Shown here in pieces: positions 12,006 through 23,519 of a DNA stretch of 64,000 bases. This stretch comes from Voacanga thouarsii. Lineage: Eukaryota > Streptophyta > Magnoliopsida > Gentianales > Apocynaceae. Under the pieces are notes generated by a model. It was not told where the DNA came from and made no database searches. It saw only the letters and a program-made list of their open reading frames with translations. Positions within the stretch are counted from its first letter, which is position 1. Each line of letters begins with the position of its first letter. The stretch spans positions 4,092,001 to 4,156,000 of the forward strand of contig JANUWF010001218.1 of the NCBI GenBank assembly GCA_026120185.1. Reading direction: 5' to 3'. A program made the position numbers and the translations under genes.

Positions 12006-13730
12006 AGTATGTCTTCAAAAATTATGTATTTTGTGTAAACATATTGCAATAAAATGTTTATTCATTTAATTTAGTTTGTTTCTTATATTAGTGCACATTT
12101 ATAAGTCCAAGTATATAAGTAAGGGTCTATATGTTGGGTTGTTCTTCACAGTAAGATATAGACTATGGGTACTTGTCGTATAAGTAAAATTAAATTCTTA
12201 GTCGTTTGATAGAATTGGGCATTTCATCAAGGTAAGACTATTATACATGATTTTCAATGAGGAATGGTTTATCTTGAATCAATGAGTCGTTCATTCACAT
12301 CATAGACATAAGCGTCTTTTGAATACCTAGAACTAGACCTGTAATAGTAGTCTCTCTTAAAGTACTATAATTATATATACCAGACTATTACTGCTACAAC
12401 GTGGACGGATACCTTCATACTTGAATATGAGTTGGTAGTCTGGCAAAGTTAGGGTTTTATCCTTTGATGTATGTTGGGTGAGATTTCTTTTGTAAGATCA
12501 ATATCCTTGTATGTTGGGTGTATTACTCTAGTTACTTAATATGGTCTCATGCAACAGAGTTTCTATACTTCACTTAGTGATGTTAAATCACCTTCTTGTG
12601 TTTGTCCAAGATAATCTAATACTTTAAAGCCTTGGGAACGTGACTCTAAAATATGTGCTTTTAGGTACATTCGAGTGAGTCATTGATGGGTGTTACATAG
12701 AGGGGTATTTCCATTATTTCACCTATAGGTCGGAGACACTACTTTAGCAATATTATTCTTGGGGTTAATATTTTCATATGGTGATAAATGAAAATATTTA
12801 AAATGATAAAATGCGGCTATTTAACATTAAGGACATTTTGGTCATTTTAGTAGCCATGATAATATGTTTCTTAGTCCTCGGAGTAGCTCAAGTTATCTTG
12901 GTGTGGTTTAAACATAATCTAGACTTAATGGATAATTATTTAGAAGAAAAATAAAATTTATTTTAAGAGTCCAATTAGAATTAATTAATTAGTCTTGGAT
13001 TTTAATAAGGCCCAAAAAAGATAATTAATTACTTAAGAGAATTGTGTTGGAATAAATTAATTAATTGGGTTGATATATGTTGATATATATTAAGAGTCTA
13101 ATTAAAATTAATTAATTAATCTTAGAATTTAATGAGGCCCAAAAAAGATAATTAATTAATTAAGAGGATTAGGCCAGTCTTGTATTGGTTTTTTAGCACA
13201 GCAGCTAGTCTATTAGCGCTTCATCTTTTTCGGCCATTAGGGCTTGAAAAAGCCCTAGGCTAGCCAAATATAACAAGAGGGGAAGAAAAAAAAGAGACGA
13301 TGTTTTTCTAGAGTTTTCTTCCCTCCAGTGTGTGCCGTCTCCTCTCCTCCCTCTCTGGTTTTTCGTCCTTTCTCTTCCCTTTATATAGTTGAGTGTATTT
13401 TGATTATCTAAAAGGAGCTCTCACCATGCTAACCCAAAAGTAAGGTAGAGTCATACTCTGAAAAATGGGAAGAAGTAGCTTGGAGACGCTTGATGCATAG
13501 GAGTAGAAGATTGGCGGGAGTTTCAGTTGAACAGCAGGCACCTCCTTCTCCTCTTCCAACGCAAGAAGAAGTTTCAGTGCAACTCGTCCCCACATTGGTT
13601 AATCTGCAACTAATAAAGAAGAGTAAGTACTCTCTCCTAGACGTGGCTCAAAAAATTGAAAAATTTTCCGCTACATTTTCTTTCGTGTTTTCTGTTGATC
13701 CTCCAAGGATATCCTTTGGTGAACTTGGAT
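12006..13730 (+). mobile_element. Copia-1 3' LTR, continuation after the insertion
   Basis: The sequence resumes at AGTATGTCTTC. It matches the general layout of the copia-3 3' LTR at 40658-42440: a GTTCTTCACAGTAAGATATAG block versus a GCTTCACAATAAGGTATAG block, then the paired CATTTCATCAAG / CATTTTATCAAG blocks. Blocks near 12,750-12,850 (TTAATATTTTCATATGGTG, AGGACATTTTGGTCATTTTAG) recur in reverse orientation in the copia-C LTR. The right edge is approximate, placed near ATATCCTTTGG. No gene is visible. The open frames at 13404-13741 are incidental. Confidence 0.65.
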
Positions 13731-13734
13731 ATTT

Positions 13735-14223
13735 GATGTGATATAGACCCAATCTTGAAAATTTGAATTAACCTTGTGTATGTTTTAATAAATGTTGTGA
13801 TACTTTACTTCTTAGGAATATATGAGAACTTTGTGGTGAAGTATAAGTATGGAATTTTGATTGATTTATATTCTATGATCTTCTAGCTAGTCCTTTTTCC
13901 TAGGTTTAAGTAAATGAGAATTGAGGTTTAAAAAAAATAAGAGAATAGAGCAAGGTAATGCAACTTAAGTTGGCACATTATTTTTTACTTGTATAATTCA
14001 CTTGGTTTGTATTCGTGATCTAAGGGATAAGGTGAAATTTTTGAGTGAATATAAATTTATTTAATTCAACTTCGATGGCCTTGATTTTATCTAGTCCAAT
14101 ACATAAATTTACATGAGTTTAGCTTAGTTTAATAATCTTGAGTTGGATTTCTGTCTAGGAATCTTTTTACTTGGGGTGCTTATTGTTTTTGGCGATGTGC
14201 TTGAGGACAAGCAAAAGTTTGAG
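13735..14223 (+). mobile_element. 3' interior of a second long-LTR element, ending in a polypurine-like tract
   Basis: A+T-rich sequence without coding motifs, ending GCTTGAGGACAAGCAAAAG just before a TG that starts LTR-like sequence at 14224. The same GAGAACAAGCAAAGAGC pattern precedes the 3' LTR of the AGTAT element at about 10440, so I read this as the end of a related, truncated element. Confidence 0.5.
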
Positions 14224-14556
14224 TGCCTAAAATGTATATAATTTCATGTTATTTGTGTTATAATTGCTTAGAATTAATGAATAGATGACTATTCACATCC
14301 TCTATATTCGCCTTGTTTTGTGTAGATTGCATAAGAAGAAGATTTATTAGAGAAATAAGGTGAAAAAATAGTGAAAGAATTTCAAGGAAATAACTAGAAC
14401 CTATTACTACATCTTAACAGTCACCAGTTAAATTCAGAAATTAGAAAACCCAAACTACTAAGAGTAACGAACACCGGTTATGGTAAGCTAACATGCACCG
14501 GTAATAGTTTGATCTTTAAAAAAATAAAGTAACTAATGCTGGGTAGCATATCTACA
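14224..14556 (+). mobile_element. Start of an LTR, cut by copia element C
   Basis: TGCCTAAAATG follows the polypurine-like tract. The continuation probably lies at 22013-22990 on the far side of copia C, where an interior resembling the late part of the AGTAT-element LTR resumes (GCCTCTATAAGAAG, then a GCACACTTGCCTATGTATG block). The junction is not clean, because most of the copia-C 3' LTR is deleted next to it. Confidence 0.5.
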
Positions 14557-14695
14557 CACAATGGGTCTGTTCTGAACAAAAATATACACAAATAAAGAAA
14601 ATTATTTCACAAACGATTTTCGACAAATAAATTCTTTTATTAACATATTCGATATTTTCATCAGAAAACTAGTCTAAGAGGGCATATTCCCAACA
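14557..14695 (-). repeat. Copia-C 3' LTR remnant
   Basis: 139 bp nearly identical to 21874-22012. The plus strand then reads ATCTCCCACTTGC, the complement of the copia polypurine tract. Confidence 0.88.
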
Positions 14696-14970
14696 ATCTC
14701 CCACTTGCACTCTAAGACTAGGTAAGTCCATAGGTGTCTACCCCAATGGCGTCTAAGTGTCTCTTGAAGACCCTCTCAGCCAAAGGCTTGGTGACTGGAT
14801 CTACTAGATTGTTCTCGGAGGCAACCTATATCACCATCACTTCCCGTCTCTGGAAATCCCGAATCAAGTGGTACTACCTCTCAATATGCTTCCCTTCCTT
14901 GTGGTTCCAAGGTTCCTTTGAGGTACTTAAAAATATGCTTTACATGCCAAAGAACCTCCCCCAGGTTTGA
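14696..14970 (-). pseudogene. Copia-C RNase H, internally deleted
   Basis: Read on the minus strand, the reverse-transcriptase/RNase H junction (HVKHIFKYLKG) runs directly into the late RNase H motif that in copia 1 reads EPRNHKKGKHIERKYHL. The block between them, carrying the three catalytic acids seen in copia 1 (TDSN, EDEY, CDNS), is absent. The end of pol is intact in character: NNLVDPVTKPLAERVFKRHL, then DAIGVDTYGLT and a stop just before the polypurine tract. The deletion is roughly 0.35-0.4 kb by comparison with copia 1. Confidence 0.8.
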
Positions 14971-15906
14971 CTAATATCTGCTAACCAAGCCTACGGCAAA
15001 ACAGATATCTGGCCTAGCACACAGCATAGCGTACATAAGACTTCCCACAGTCGAAGTGTAAGGAATCATACTCATTCTGTCCTTTTCTTCTTGAGACTTA
15101 GGACAGTCCCTCGAAGAAAGTGACAACCCATATCTGCAAGGCATTATAGCTCCCTTGCAGGAGTCCATGCTGTACTTAGCCAGCATCTTGTCAATGTATG
15201 CGACTTGAGATAATCCTAACATTCTCTACTTCCTATTTTTAAGAAGTCTATTCCCGAGAATGTAGTTGGCTTCTCCCAAATCCGTCATATTGCATTGACT
15301 AGATAGCTAAACCTTTATAGATGATAATGACCCTACATCATTTTCAATAAATAGAATGTCATCCACATACATAACAAGAAAAACCACATCAAACCCCTCA
15401 AGATTCTTGTACACGCATGGTTCATCCTCGTTTTGAATAAAACCATAAGACTTCACAGTCTCATCAAAACGAATGTTCCACGCTCTTGATGCTTACTTAA
15501 GTCCATAAATGGACTTCTTAAGCTTGCAAACTATATGTTCTTGGCCTTCAGCAATAAAACCTTCCGGTTGGGACATATAGATGTCATCGCTAAGATGACC
15601 ATTTAAAAAATGCCGTCTTGACATCCATGTGCCATATCTCGTAGTCATACTGACATGCGATGGCAAGGAGGATAAAGATGGATTTAAGCATGGCCACAGG
15701 GAAAAAAGGTTTCCTCATAATCGATCCCTTCTTTCTGAGTATACCCTTTCGCCACAAGCCTAACTTTGAAGGTTTCCATATTCCCATCCGCCTCCCTCTT
15801 CCTCTTGTACATCCACTTACACCCAATGGGTTTTATCCCTTTAGGTGAAGTTACAAGATCCCAAACCTGATTGAAGTACATAGACTCAATCTCAGCTTTC
15901 ATTACT
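14971..15906 (-). pseudogene. Copia-C reverse transcriptase
   Basis: From right to left: the palm start [20 protein letters not shown] with [20 protein letters not shown], then [26 protein letters not shown], the catalytic YVDD box on the minus strand at 15358-15369 followed by ILFIENDVG, and finally MLGLSQVAYIDKMLAKYSMD and MIPYTSTVGSLMYAMLCARP. The catalytic box is intact, but frameshifts and stops near 15.22, 15.59 and 15.7 kb split the frame. It is best read as a recently decayed copia polymerase. Confidence 0.9.
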
Positions 15907-16860
15907 TCATGCCATTAGATTTGCATCGGCATCAGCAATTGCCTCCTCGTATCTAGTGGGGTCTTGTTCCTGATGATTAGAAACCAGCTTAAAAGCTTCT
16001 CCATACCATCTATCTGGAACCCTAAACACTCTCTCACTGTGACAAGGCACCATTTGTACAGGCTCTTGAGGCTGTGCCTCTTCTTGTTCCACAATCGGGT
16101 CAGAAGAAGTTGTTTCCGAAGATAACTTCTCCTCGAGTTCCGACCTAGTTGAACCTTTCGTGGAAATACTTTGATCATCCTCTAAGTATCTAGCATTGGT
16201 ACTACCCAGTACTTTTTGCTTCTTAGGATAATAAAAGTAACCACTCTTTGTTCCTTTTGGATACCCAACAAAATAGCATAATTCTAATCTTAGTTCCAAC
16301 TTGTCTCCCTTGATCAGTACATAAGCTGAACAACCCCATATCCTGAGATGATTCAAACTTGGCTTACGCCCAGTCCGCATCTCATAAGGAGTCCTAGGTA
16401 CTGACTTGGAAGGCACTAAGTTCAGAATATATGCTGCTGTTTCCAGGGCATATCCCCAAAAAGATACTGAAAGAGTAGCATAAGACATCATGCTTCTGAC
16501 TATTTCCATCAATGTCCTATTCTTTCTCTTAGCTACTCCGTTTTGCTGGGGTGTCCCCGGCACAGAGAGTTGGGATACTATCCCATGATATACCATGGAG
16601 TCCTTGAATTCACCTAGGAGGTACTCTCCACCACGATCCAATCGTAAGGTCTTGATTAATTTACCTGTCTAACGCTCCACTTCAGCCTTAAACTCCTTGA
16701 ATTTATCAAAAGAGTCAGACTTGCGTCTTATCAGGTAAATATAACCAAATCTTGTACAATCATCTGTGAAAGTGATGAAGTACTCAAAAACCTCCTCTAG
16801 CTGGTGTAGACAATGGACCACACACATCAGTGTGAACAAGACTCAATACCTCCTTGGCTC
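15907..16860 (-). pseudogene. Copia-C integrase core and C-terminal part
   Basis: The minus-strand frame 15907-16641 (244 codons) opens at DRGGEYLLGEFKDSMVYHGI and runs through PGTPQQNGVAKRKNRTLMEI, VSFWGYALETAAYILNLVPS, YEMRTGRKPSLNHLRIWGC and the GKG/PKGTKSGYFYYPKKQKV region into the linker before reverse transcriptase. Upstream, 16650-16860 holds the first part of the catalytic core (KFKEFKAEVERQTGK-like) with a stop (TAG) at the junction near 16,670. D and E residues of the rve core can be placed, but the frame is broken. Confidence 0.88.
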
Positions 16861-17120
16861 TATCCGCCTTTGGGATAAAAGACCTTTTTGGTCATTTTTT
16901 CCATTAGGCAGGATTCACATTGAGGCCAATCTTCCAATCTCAATAAGCCCAAAGGCCCATAATGGATTAGCCACTGAATCCTGGTTAAGTTGATGTGACC
17001 CAACCTTAGATGCCAAAGATATGAGTCATTGATATTGGTCTTTCTCTTCTTTAAAGGTTTAGATTGAGCATTATTTGATTGATGATTAATAGGGTTTAAA
17101 TATAATAGATTTCCATACAT
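16860..17120 (-). pseudogene. Copia-C GAG-pre-integrase zinc domain
   Basis: A minus-strand frame of 86 codons with the HHCC zinc-binding pattern of copia integrases: LWHLRLGHI followed by CESCLMEKM. It normally links protease to the integrase core. Its neighbours on both sides are the expected protease and integrase segments, so the identification is safe although the polyprotein frame is interrupted. Confidence 0.85.
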
Positions 17121-17465
17121 GTGCCCAGTACATAATATTTATCCATCTCTACTGATAAAAATACCAAAATGAAAATATACAAAATATCCTTGATTTATAA
17201 GTTTCGCAACTGAAATCAAATTCTGACAAAAATCAGGTACATATAAAATATCTATTAAAACCACTTTATTATTACAATAAAAAAACAAGATCCAGCTCTC
17301 CCACTGCAAAAGCCCAGACTTGTGCTCCATTTCCACACGTAATCCATGTTCGCCCTTCTTGAATCATCTTATCTTTCTAAACCCCCCGGAAGGAGTTACA
17401 GATATGATCAGTGGCTCCTGAATCAACAATCCAAGTGGAAGTTGATCTAACCATTAATATAGACT
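17121..17465 (-). pseudogene. Copia-C aspartic protease
   Basis: The minus strand encodes STSTWIVDSGATDHICNS at about 17400-17455. The DSGA catalytic triad of copia protease is intact. It is followed by a stop in GV*KDKM and then by the TWITCGNGAQV and ILYVPDFCQNLISVAKL segments (17139-17336), the usual end of the protease domain. The stop and a frame change show it is no longer functional. Confidence 0.85.
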
Positions 17466-18275
17466 TTAGATAGAGAACATTACATGTGGGGTTTTTTTCT
17501 TGGATTGAAGATTTGGACATTTCTTTTTCCAGTGTCCCTTCTTCCCACATTTAAAGCACTTGCCTTTAGGTTTGTCTTTGGGTTGGGCTACTATGTTTCC
17601 CTTCTTCCTTTTAAACTTTCTGGGCTTGGACCCAGTTCTTGAGGAAGAAGCCTTAGCAATCATGGCCATTGAATGTGGCTTCATGACCTTCTCTACCATC
17701 TGGAGTTTCTTCATCAACTCAGTCAAACACATGTTTAACTTGTTCATATTGTAATTTAGTTTGAACTGAGTAAAGGAACCCGGTAGAGATTCAAGAATCA
17801 TGTCCACTTGGCTCCCGGGGTCAATGATAGCCCCTAAGATATCTGCCTCCTTGAAAGTAGCAATCATCTTGAGCATATGCTCCCTGACTGATGCTCCCTC
17901 AGCCATCTTAGTGTTTATTATAATTCGAAGAGCCTCCTGCCTTACGGGCCGGCTCTTATCTGTAAACATAGTGGCCAATGAATGACTAATATCATACGCA
18001 GAAGCCATATGCTCGTGTTTAGACTAGAGCACATTAGACATGGAGGCTAGCATATAGCAATGTGCCATTTCGTTAGCCTTCTTCTATGCCTTCTCAGCCT
18101 CTCGCTCTTCTTCGGTGGAACTTTCCCTGATCACAGGGCAAGTCTCGTAAAGAAATACTTAAACTCCTCCGCTGTGAGTATTATGTCCAGGTTCCTCTTT
18201 CAATCCACATAATTTAGTCCCGTTAACTTATTCTCACAGAGAAAATGGCCAAATGACTAAAAGAACCTCTCACCA
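17466..18275 (-). pseudogene. Copia-C gag
   Basis: The open part (17466-18008, 180 codons) contains the UBN2/retrotran_gag signature: SHSLATMFTDKSRPVRQEAL, then GSQVDMILESLPGSFTQFKL, NYNMNKLNMCLTELMKKLQ and the CCHC zinc knuckle CFKCGKKGHWKKKC at about 17518-17562. The first ~90 codons continue upstream to about 18275 (ENKLTGLNYVD, NLDIILTAEEFKYF, ASMSNVL) but with several stops, including one where a conserved Trp codon is now TGA. Gag would form the particle and bind element RNA. This copy cannot. Confidence 0.88.
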
Positions 18276-20080
18276 TTTTCGAAAAATTGAAAAATAAAAG
18301 AAATGATTTAGTTTGTGAAAATCAGTTTGTGCACAGAAATTAATTTGGCTCTTAGAAAAACTGACATAGCTTCGTTGGAAGATTAACAGTTCCCTAAGCT
18401 AAGTGTAATACCCACCACAAATTAATTTTCCTTCTAGGTAATGATCTGAAGAATAACTCCATCGTAAGATGGCCGTTTCCTTTCATTTCCTATAGACATT
18501 CCTTGCACTATAAACTCCAACGTGGGCTGACCGATTATAGTACATGTCTTGGGTTATCAATTAGATCTAGATCCTTATGGTATCCCTATCCTATACGGGT
18601 TCACTCCCAGGGTGACACGAGGGGACCCACGATCTCTAATGAGGATCGTGATGGAAGCTGTGGGACCATTGAACCCCTCTCCCACTTAGTCTTTTAAAAT
18701 AAAATTTTCTAGAAAAATAGGGTTTTGAAATTTCCATTAAGTTTTTTCTTAACTTAAAAATAAAATATCCAAGTCTATTAAAATCTTTATGTCAAGAATT
18801 ATATCCTTTGAGAGATTTTTTCATAGACTAATTTTATTTAAGTTAAAACTTAATGATTTCAACTAAATCTTTTCTCGAGACTTTAGTCTCAATGTTATTT
18901 AACAAAACAATCTTTCTTATGCAAAATAAAATAAAATGGCTTTCTTTTTTAGCTTACAAAAATATCTAAATCCAATATATTTTCTATGTCAAGGATTAAA
19001 TCCTTTAAGAAAATATCTAAGGATTAATTTTTGTTTAAGTTAAAATAACTATTTAATTTTTAAAGAAAAATATTTTCCTTGTATAAATATTCCCAAAGAC
19101 TTTGGTCTTTGAGAAATCGCGCACATAGGTACACAAAATAAATAGCATGTTAGAAAACAATAAACGTTTTCATACTTTTTTATTTTTAAACCTAAATGCC
19201 CAAATAACAGAATTAAATACATTAATTAATTAATTATCTTGTTTAATCTTAAAATCTTTTACTAATATTTTTCATGCAAATATATTCCAAGAATATAAAC
19301 TATTGCAAAAATATTAATTTCGCCTGGTATGGGACCCAAATTAAAAAAAATTATTTTTTTTAACTGGTGGTCCACGTGCACTGGATCGGCGCCCTATTGC
19401 ACTGCGGCTCACAGAGCGCCCGGTGCACCGGCTGCACAAGATCGCACTCTGTTGCGATCCGCGGAGCTGATCTGCGACCCGTGACCCGCGCCCTCACTGC
19501 TCGGCTGCCCCGCTCACATGCCAGCTGGATCCAAGCATCGACTTGTGGAGCACGCCCGCGACCAAATGCTCTCACACGTTAACCCGCGTGTTTATCCGTT
19601 TTGCACGCCTGACCCAACTGCATGACCCGCCCATTTTGAAGCTTCAATTGCGAAATCGACTCAAATTTCATGGAATTGGCTCAGCTTAAATGGCTCGCTG
19701 ACAGCGGCTCCTCTCACAGATTTCGCGATGCAGCTCGGCTCGGCTTGGCTCCAACGGCGGCTTAGAAATAGTATTATCTTCCCTAGAGAGTTTTCTACTT
19801 CTATTTCTTCTGCGATTTCTTCACAGATTGCTTCCTTTGGCTTCTTTGGACATTTTTCATTACAAAAACTCATCCAAACCAAAACAACAACCACCTATAT
19901 CCATTTAAATTGGGTTTACACGATCCAAACTCAAAAACTAAATTTCACAGAATGCTCTGTGAAAATTTACAGAGAACACGTCCCATACCATAAACAGCGA
20001 AGCATCACATATTTAAGCTCCAAACAATGTTCTTTTCCATTTTTATTAGCTAACATGCTCCCTAAGTCAATCAAATTCAT
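18276..20080 (-). other. Copia-C untranslated leader between PBS and gag
   Basis: About 1.8 kb without coding motifs. It is very A+T-rich at 18.7-19.35 kb, with two loosely repeated blocks (TATGTCAAGAATTATATCCTTT and TATGTCAAGGATTAAATCCTTT), then strongly G+C-rich at 19360-19640. The overlapping open frames in the G+C-rich patch run on both strands and are compositional artefacts. A leader this long is unusual for copia, and the G+C-rich patch may be foreign. Confidence 0.6.
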
Positions 20081-20092
20081 GCTCTGATACCA
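20081..20092 (-). promoter_or_regulatory. Copia-C primer-binding site, initiator tRNA-Met
   Basis: The minus strand reads TGGTATCAGAGC, the standard copia PBS, two bases from the LTR end at 20095. Confidence 0.95.
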
Positions 20093-20094
20093 CT

Positions 20095-22012
20095 TGAAGG
20101 ATTGAACATATTTACAGAGCATACTTCAGTGGACGAAAATGAAGAACATAAACATTTAACAGAGTATTGGCATAACATGGTGGCTTGAATACATACCTCT
20201 TGGAGCCTTAAAACTTGAAGAACGTTGAAGAATTACTTGAAGCACAAAAACAGATTCTTCTTCCTCCATCCATGAACACCAGTGCACTGCATCCTTTCTT
20301 CCTCCGGTGAATGCTTGCTTTCCAGTTCACGAAATATTCCACAGCCTAATTTTCCGGTCGGTGAGCACTCAATTTGGAAGAGAAGGAGATGATCACTCTC
20401 AGTTTTTCCTTAGCCCTGACCATTCATTTCCCAATCATGGTTTCTTCTGTTATAGAAAACGTGAAGAAAATCAAAAGTCAGGAAAACTAAACAGCCACGA
20501 GAGAGAGAGAGAAAGCCAAGAGTCATCGGAAAATATTTTTATTTTTATTATTTTATTTTATTTTATTTTTTCACACAGAAAGCCAAGAGTCATGAAACCA
20601 AAAATCATTATTTTGATAAAAATAATATTCTCGGAATTTAATACCCGAATATTGTTTACAAAATAATTTTTGGCTTCACCCTAAACTCTTCTAAACTGTG
20701 TCCGAAAAAATCCTATGGTCCAGGCTATTAGGCCAAAATAATATTTATTATTTTTCTTAGACCCAAAAAGCCCAAAATAATAAACAGTAATTATTTTTCT
20801 TGGGATTAAATAAATAACCCAATAAATAATTAAGTAATAATTATTTTCCTCTAGTTTAAGTCTTGGTTAATTTTCTAATTATTCAAACTGGACCCAGGTC
20901 CTGAATAATTAATTAACCAATTAAACCAGATAATAAATTTCTCTCCATTTATTTTATTCCAGTCTAATCATAAATTAGACTTCCTGAATAAAAAAAAACT
21001 CTCTCAACTGAGATCATTTTCTCAATCCAAAAATTAATTAGCACTTATGGACTATTTCGAGGACCAAAAAGACACATTGTCTTGGCTACTAAAATGACCA
21101 AAATACCCCTACTATATCAATAGATATATTTTGCATTTTAAATATTTCCTAATATCACCATAAGAAAATATTGACCCCAAGGACAATGCTGCATTAGCAA
21201 AGTCTCCGACCTACAAGTGACATGACTAAAATACCCCTCTACACATCGCCGTATATTTAGAGAGGAAGAAGTGTACTAACACCTCTCTAAAAAATATCTA
21301 CCATCCTTAGGCTTCTAGTCCAATGATCCACGACTTCCTGGAGTGTTTCCGCTTTCCAAGTGAGCTACCCTAAAGCAAACATCCAATTCATGTTTCCCAG
21401 GGCCCTAGATATTTAGATCATCCGGACTACCACAAGGGGCGATATAGTGTAAAAACTATCTTGTACAAGTCTGTCTTAACTAACTAGTCACATATATCCA
21501 ATATGCAAGTATATTGACCATCCGATAGAACCTCAACTATAGCATAACAAAGTATATGCTTCCAGCTTCGCCAAACCACCAACTCATACTCAAGTCATAG
21601 AGTACTAGTCCACGCTATAGCGATAGTAGTCTAGGTTTCTACCATATAGTACTTTTAAAAACTACTACTACAGGTCATATTCTACGTATTCGAAATACGC
21701 TTATATCATGAAGTGAGTGGACTACTCACTGGCTAAAGGTAAGCCATTCCCCATTTGAAACTCATAACATAATAACCTAAACATGATGAGATTCTCATTC
21801 TCATCAATCGGTTAAGAACAACTATTTATGTGTTTAAATAACCCATGATACATACCTTACTGTGAAAGACCTCCACAATGGGTCTGTTCCAAACGAAAAT
21901 ATACACAAATAAAGAAAATTATTTCACAAACGATTTCCGACAAATAAATTCTTTTATTAACATATTCGATATTTTCATCAGAAAACTAGTCTAAGAAGGC
22001 ATATTCCCAACA
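20095..22012 (-). repeat. Copia-C 5' LTR
   Basis: On the minus strand it starts TGTTGGGAATATGCC (22012) and ends CAATCCTTCA (20095), 1918 bp. A related LTR lies in hAT-2 at about 46090-47899. Both share the GGTCCAGGCTATT/AGTCCAGGCTATT block, a GACCAAAAAGACACAT block and a CTACAGGTC(A/T)TATTCTACG block. Confidence 0.92.
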
Positions 22013-22990
22013 CAAGAAGCCTCTATAAGAAGATTAAGACCTCCATTTAAGGGGGGGGAAAACATCTTTCCAGAGGAATTACAAGGAAGAAAAGGCTTTA
22101 CTTGTTTAAGAGTTTTCTCTTCTTGTAATTTTGTTTTCATTATGTTAGGCTTTATAGATTGATATTGTATTTAAAGGGATGAACCCTTATTTTATTAGAT
22201 ATAAATTCCTTTTCAGTTTATTCAAATCTATTTCTAGCATTCAATTGCTTGTTTTAATTTGTGTGGATTGATTGATTGGGTTTTCCCTATTCTAATGATT
22301 TCAAGATATGGGTTTAAGATTTGGGAGCTTCATTGATTGATTCACTCTATGGGTTTTTCCTTTAATTTTCTCGAGAAAGTGGTTGAAAAAAGGGAACTCA
22401 GTGATTAATGGGTTTTTGGTGTTACCTAGAGATAGGAACACCATTTTTCTCCAAATTGAATTGGGTAGTTGACTTTAATGCCTTTTGGATTTAATTAATA
22501 AGGTATAGATACCCATTAGTTAGGCTAATGGTAGGAGACTCATAACTCGAGAGAGTGGGTCTTATATGAGGTTATCCGATTAGTGCTAGATTTGCATGGT
22601 TAATTAGCAAAATTGGATATTTGATGTTTTGCTTGATTTTGGAATATTCTACTTATTCTTATGTTTTATCTCCTTTTCCTATTCTTTGGGTGGTTTTGTA
22701 ATCTTGGATGATATCTTTTGTGTGTAGGTTGGTGTACTTTCTAAACAAATTATTACACTTGTTCATATCTTTGACTTGTTGGCTAAATAATGAAATAAGG
22801 GTGCTTACCCTTTTTCTATTGGATTCTTCAATATTTGCTATTATAACTCTATGCTATAGGATAGGCACACTTGCCTATGTATGTTGTGCAAGTAATTTTG
22901 GTATTTTAATTTAAAATTTAATTAATTAGATGATTTTTGAGGTAATTCTTCCTATGAAACATATATGCACATAACAACGCACATCACTCA
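22013..22990 (+). mobile_element. Continuation of the LTR cut by copia C
   Basis: A+T-rich sequence resembling the second half of the AGTAT-element LTR (CTTCTTGTAATTTT, the alternating ATTGATTG.../TTAATTA... section, and GGATAGGCACACTTGCC near 22858). No coding motifs. The right edge is unclear because an inverted LTR-like fragment begins before hAT-1 at 23016. Confidence 0.45.
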
Positions 22991-23007
22991 TACACATATT
23001 TTAGGCA

Positions 23008-23015
23008 AGTATAAC
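23008..23015. repeat. Left target duplication of hAT-1
   Basis: AGTATAAC here and AGTATACC at 29182-29189 match at 7 of 8 positions, as expected for the 8-bp duplication made by hAT transposases. Confidence 0.8.
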
Positions 23016-23519
23016 TAGACCTGTCAAAATGGGCTCAGCCCGGCCCACAAGTAATATGGGTTGCGGTGGGCTGCATTTTTTCAAGCCCATATTTTAACCG
23101 CGCCTATTTGGGCTAGCCCACGAGGCCTATGGGTTGAGTAGGGCTGGGTCGGGCTTGGCCCATGGGCCAGCTCTTTTTTTTTTATTTCCAAAATAAAAAA
23201 AATAAACAAAATTACCACAAAAAAAAGGAAAAAAAAGTTTTAAAAAGGAGTTTGAGAGAAAGATTTCTACCTACCAAAATGAATGGCCAATTGTTTTCAA
23301 TAATCAAATGGAACCTAAGATTTGATTATAAAGTAGACAAGAATAGTGATTTTTGCCTAATCTAGGATTTTGGATAAGATTGTGTTGGAACCGTGGGACA
23401 CTTGAAAGGAATTGGATGCTTAAATTAATCACTCATCTTTTTATTCATATCTCTCTTACCTTGTGCTCGTCCAATTCTTTAGCTTTGGTCCACTGATTTT
23501 TTTTCTGTTTTGTTGCTAG

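Larger units (their letters stand above)
14557..22012 (-). mobile_element. Copia element C, full-length-like but deleted
   Basis: A minus-strand Ty1/copia element. The 5' LTR is at 20095-22012 and the primer-binding site at 20081-20092. Gag, protease, integrase and reverse transcriptase run leftward, and the polypurine tract lies beside the 3' LTR remnant at 14557-14695. The two LTR copies share an almost identical 139-bp end (CACAATGGGTCTGTTC ... CATATTCCCAACA). The remaining ~1.78 kb of the 3' LTR is missing, together with the outer target site. Most of RNase H is also deleted. The right flank begins CAAGA, and no left partner survives. Confidence 0.9.

Noticed and set aside
19360..19582. 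71-codon frames on both strands at 19.4-19.6 kb
   Set aside because: Both come from the same G+C-rich patch of a retrotransposon leader, and neither has a recognisable motif.
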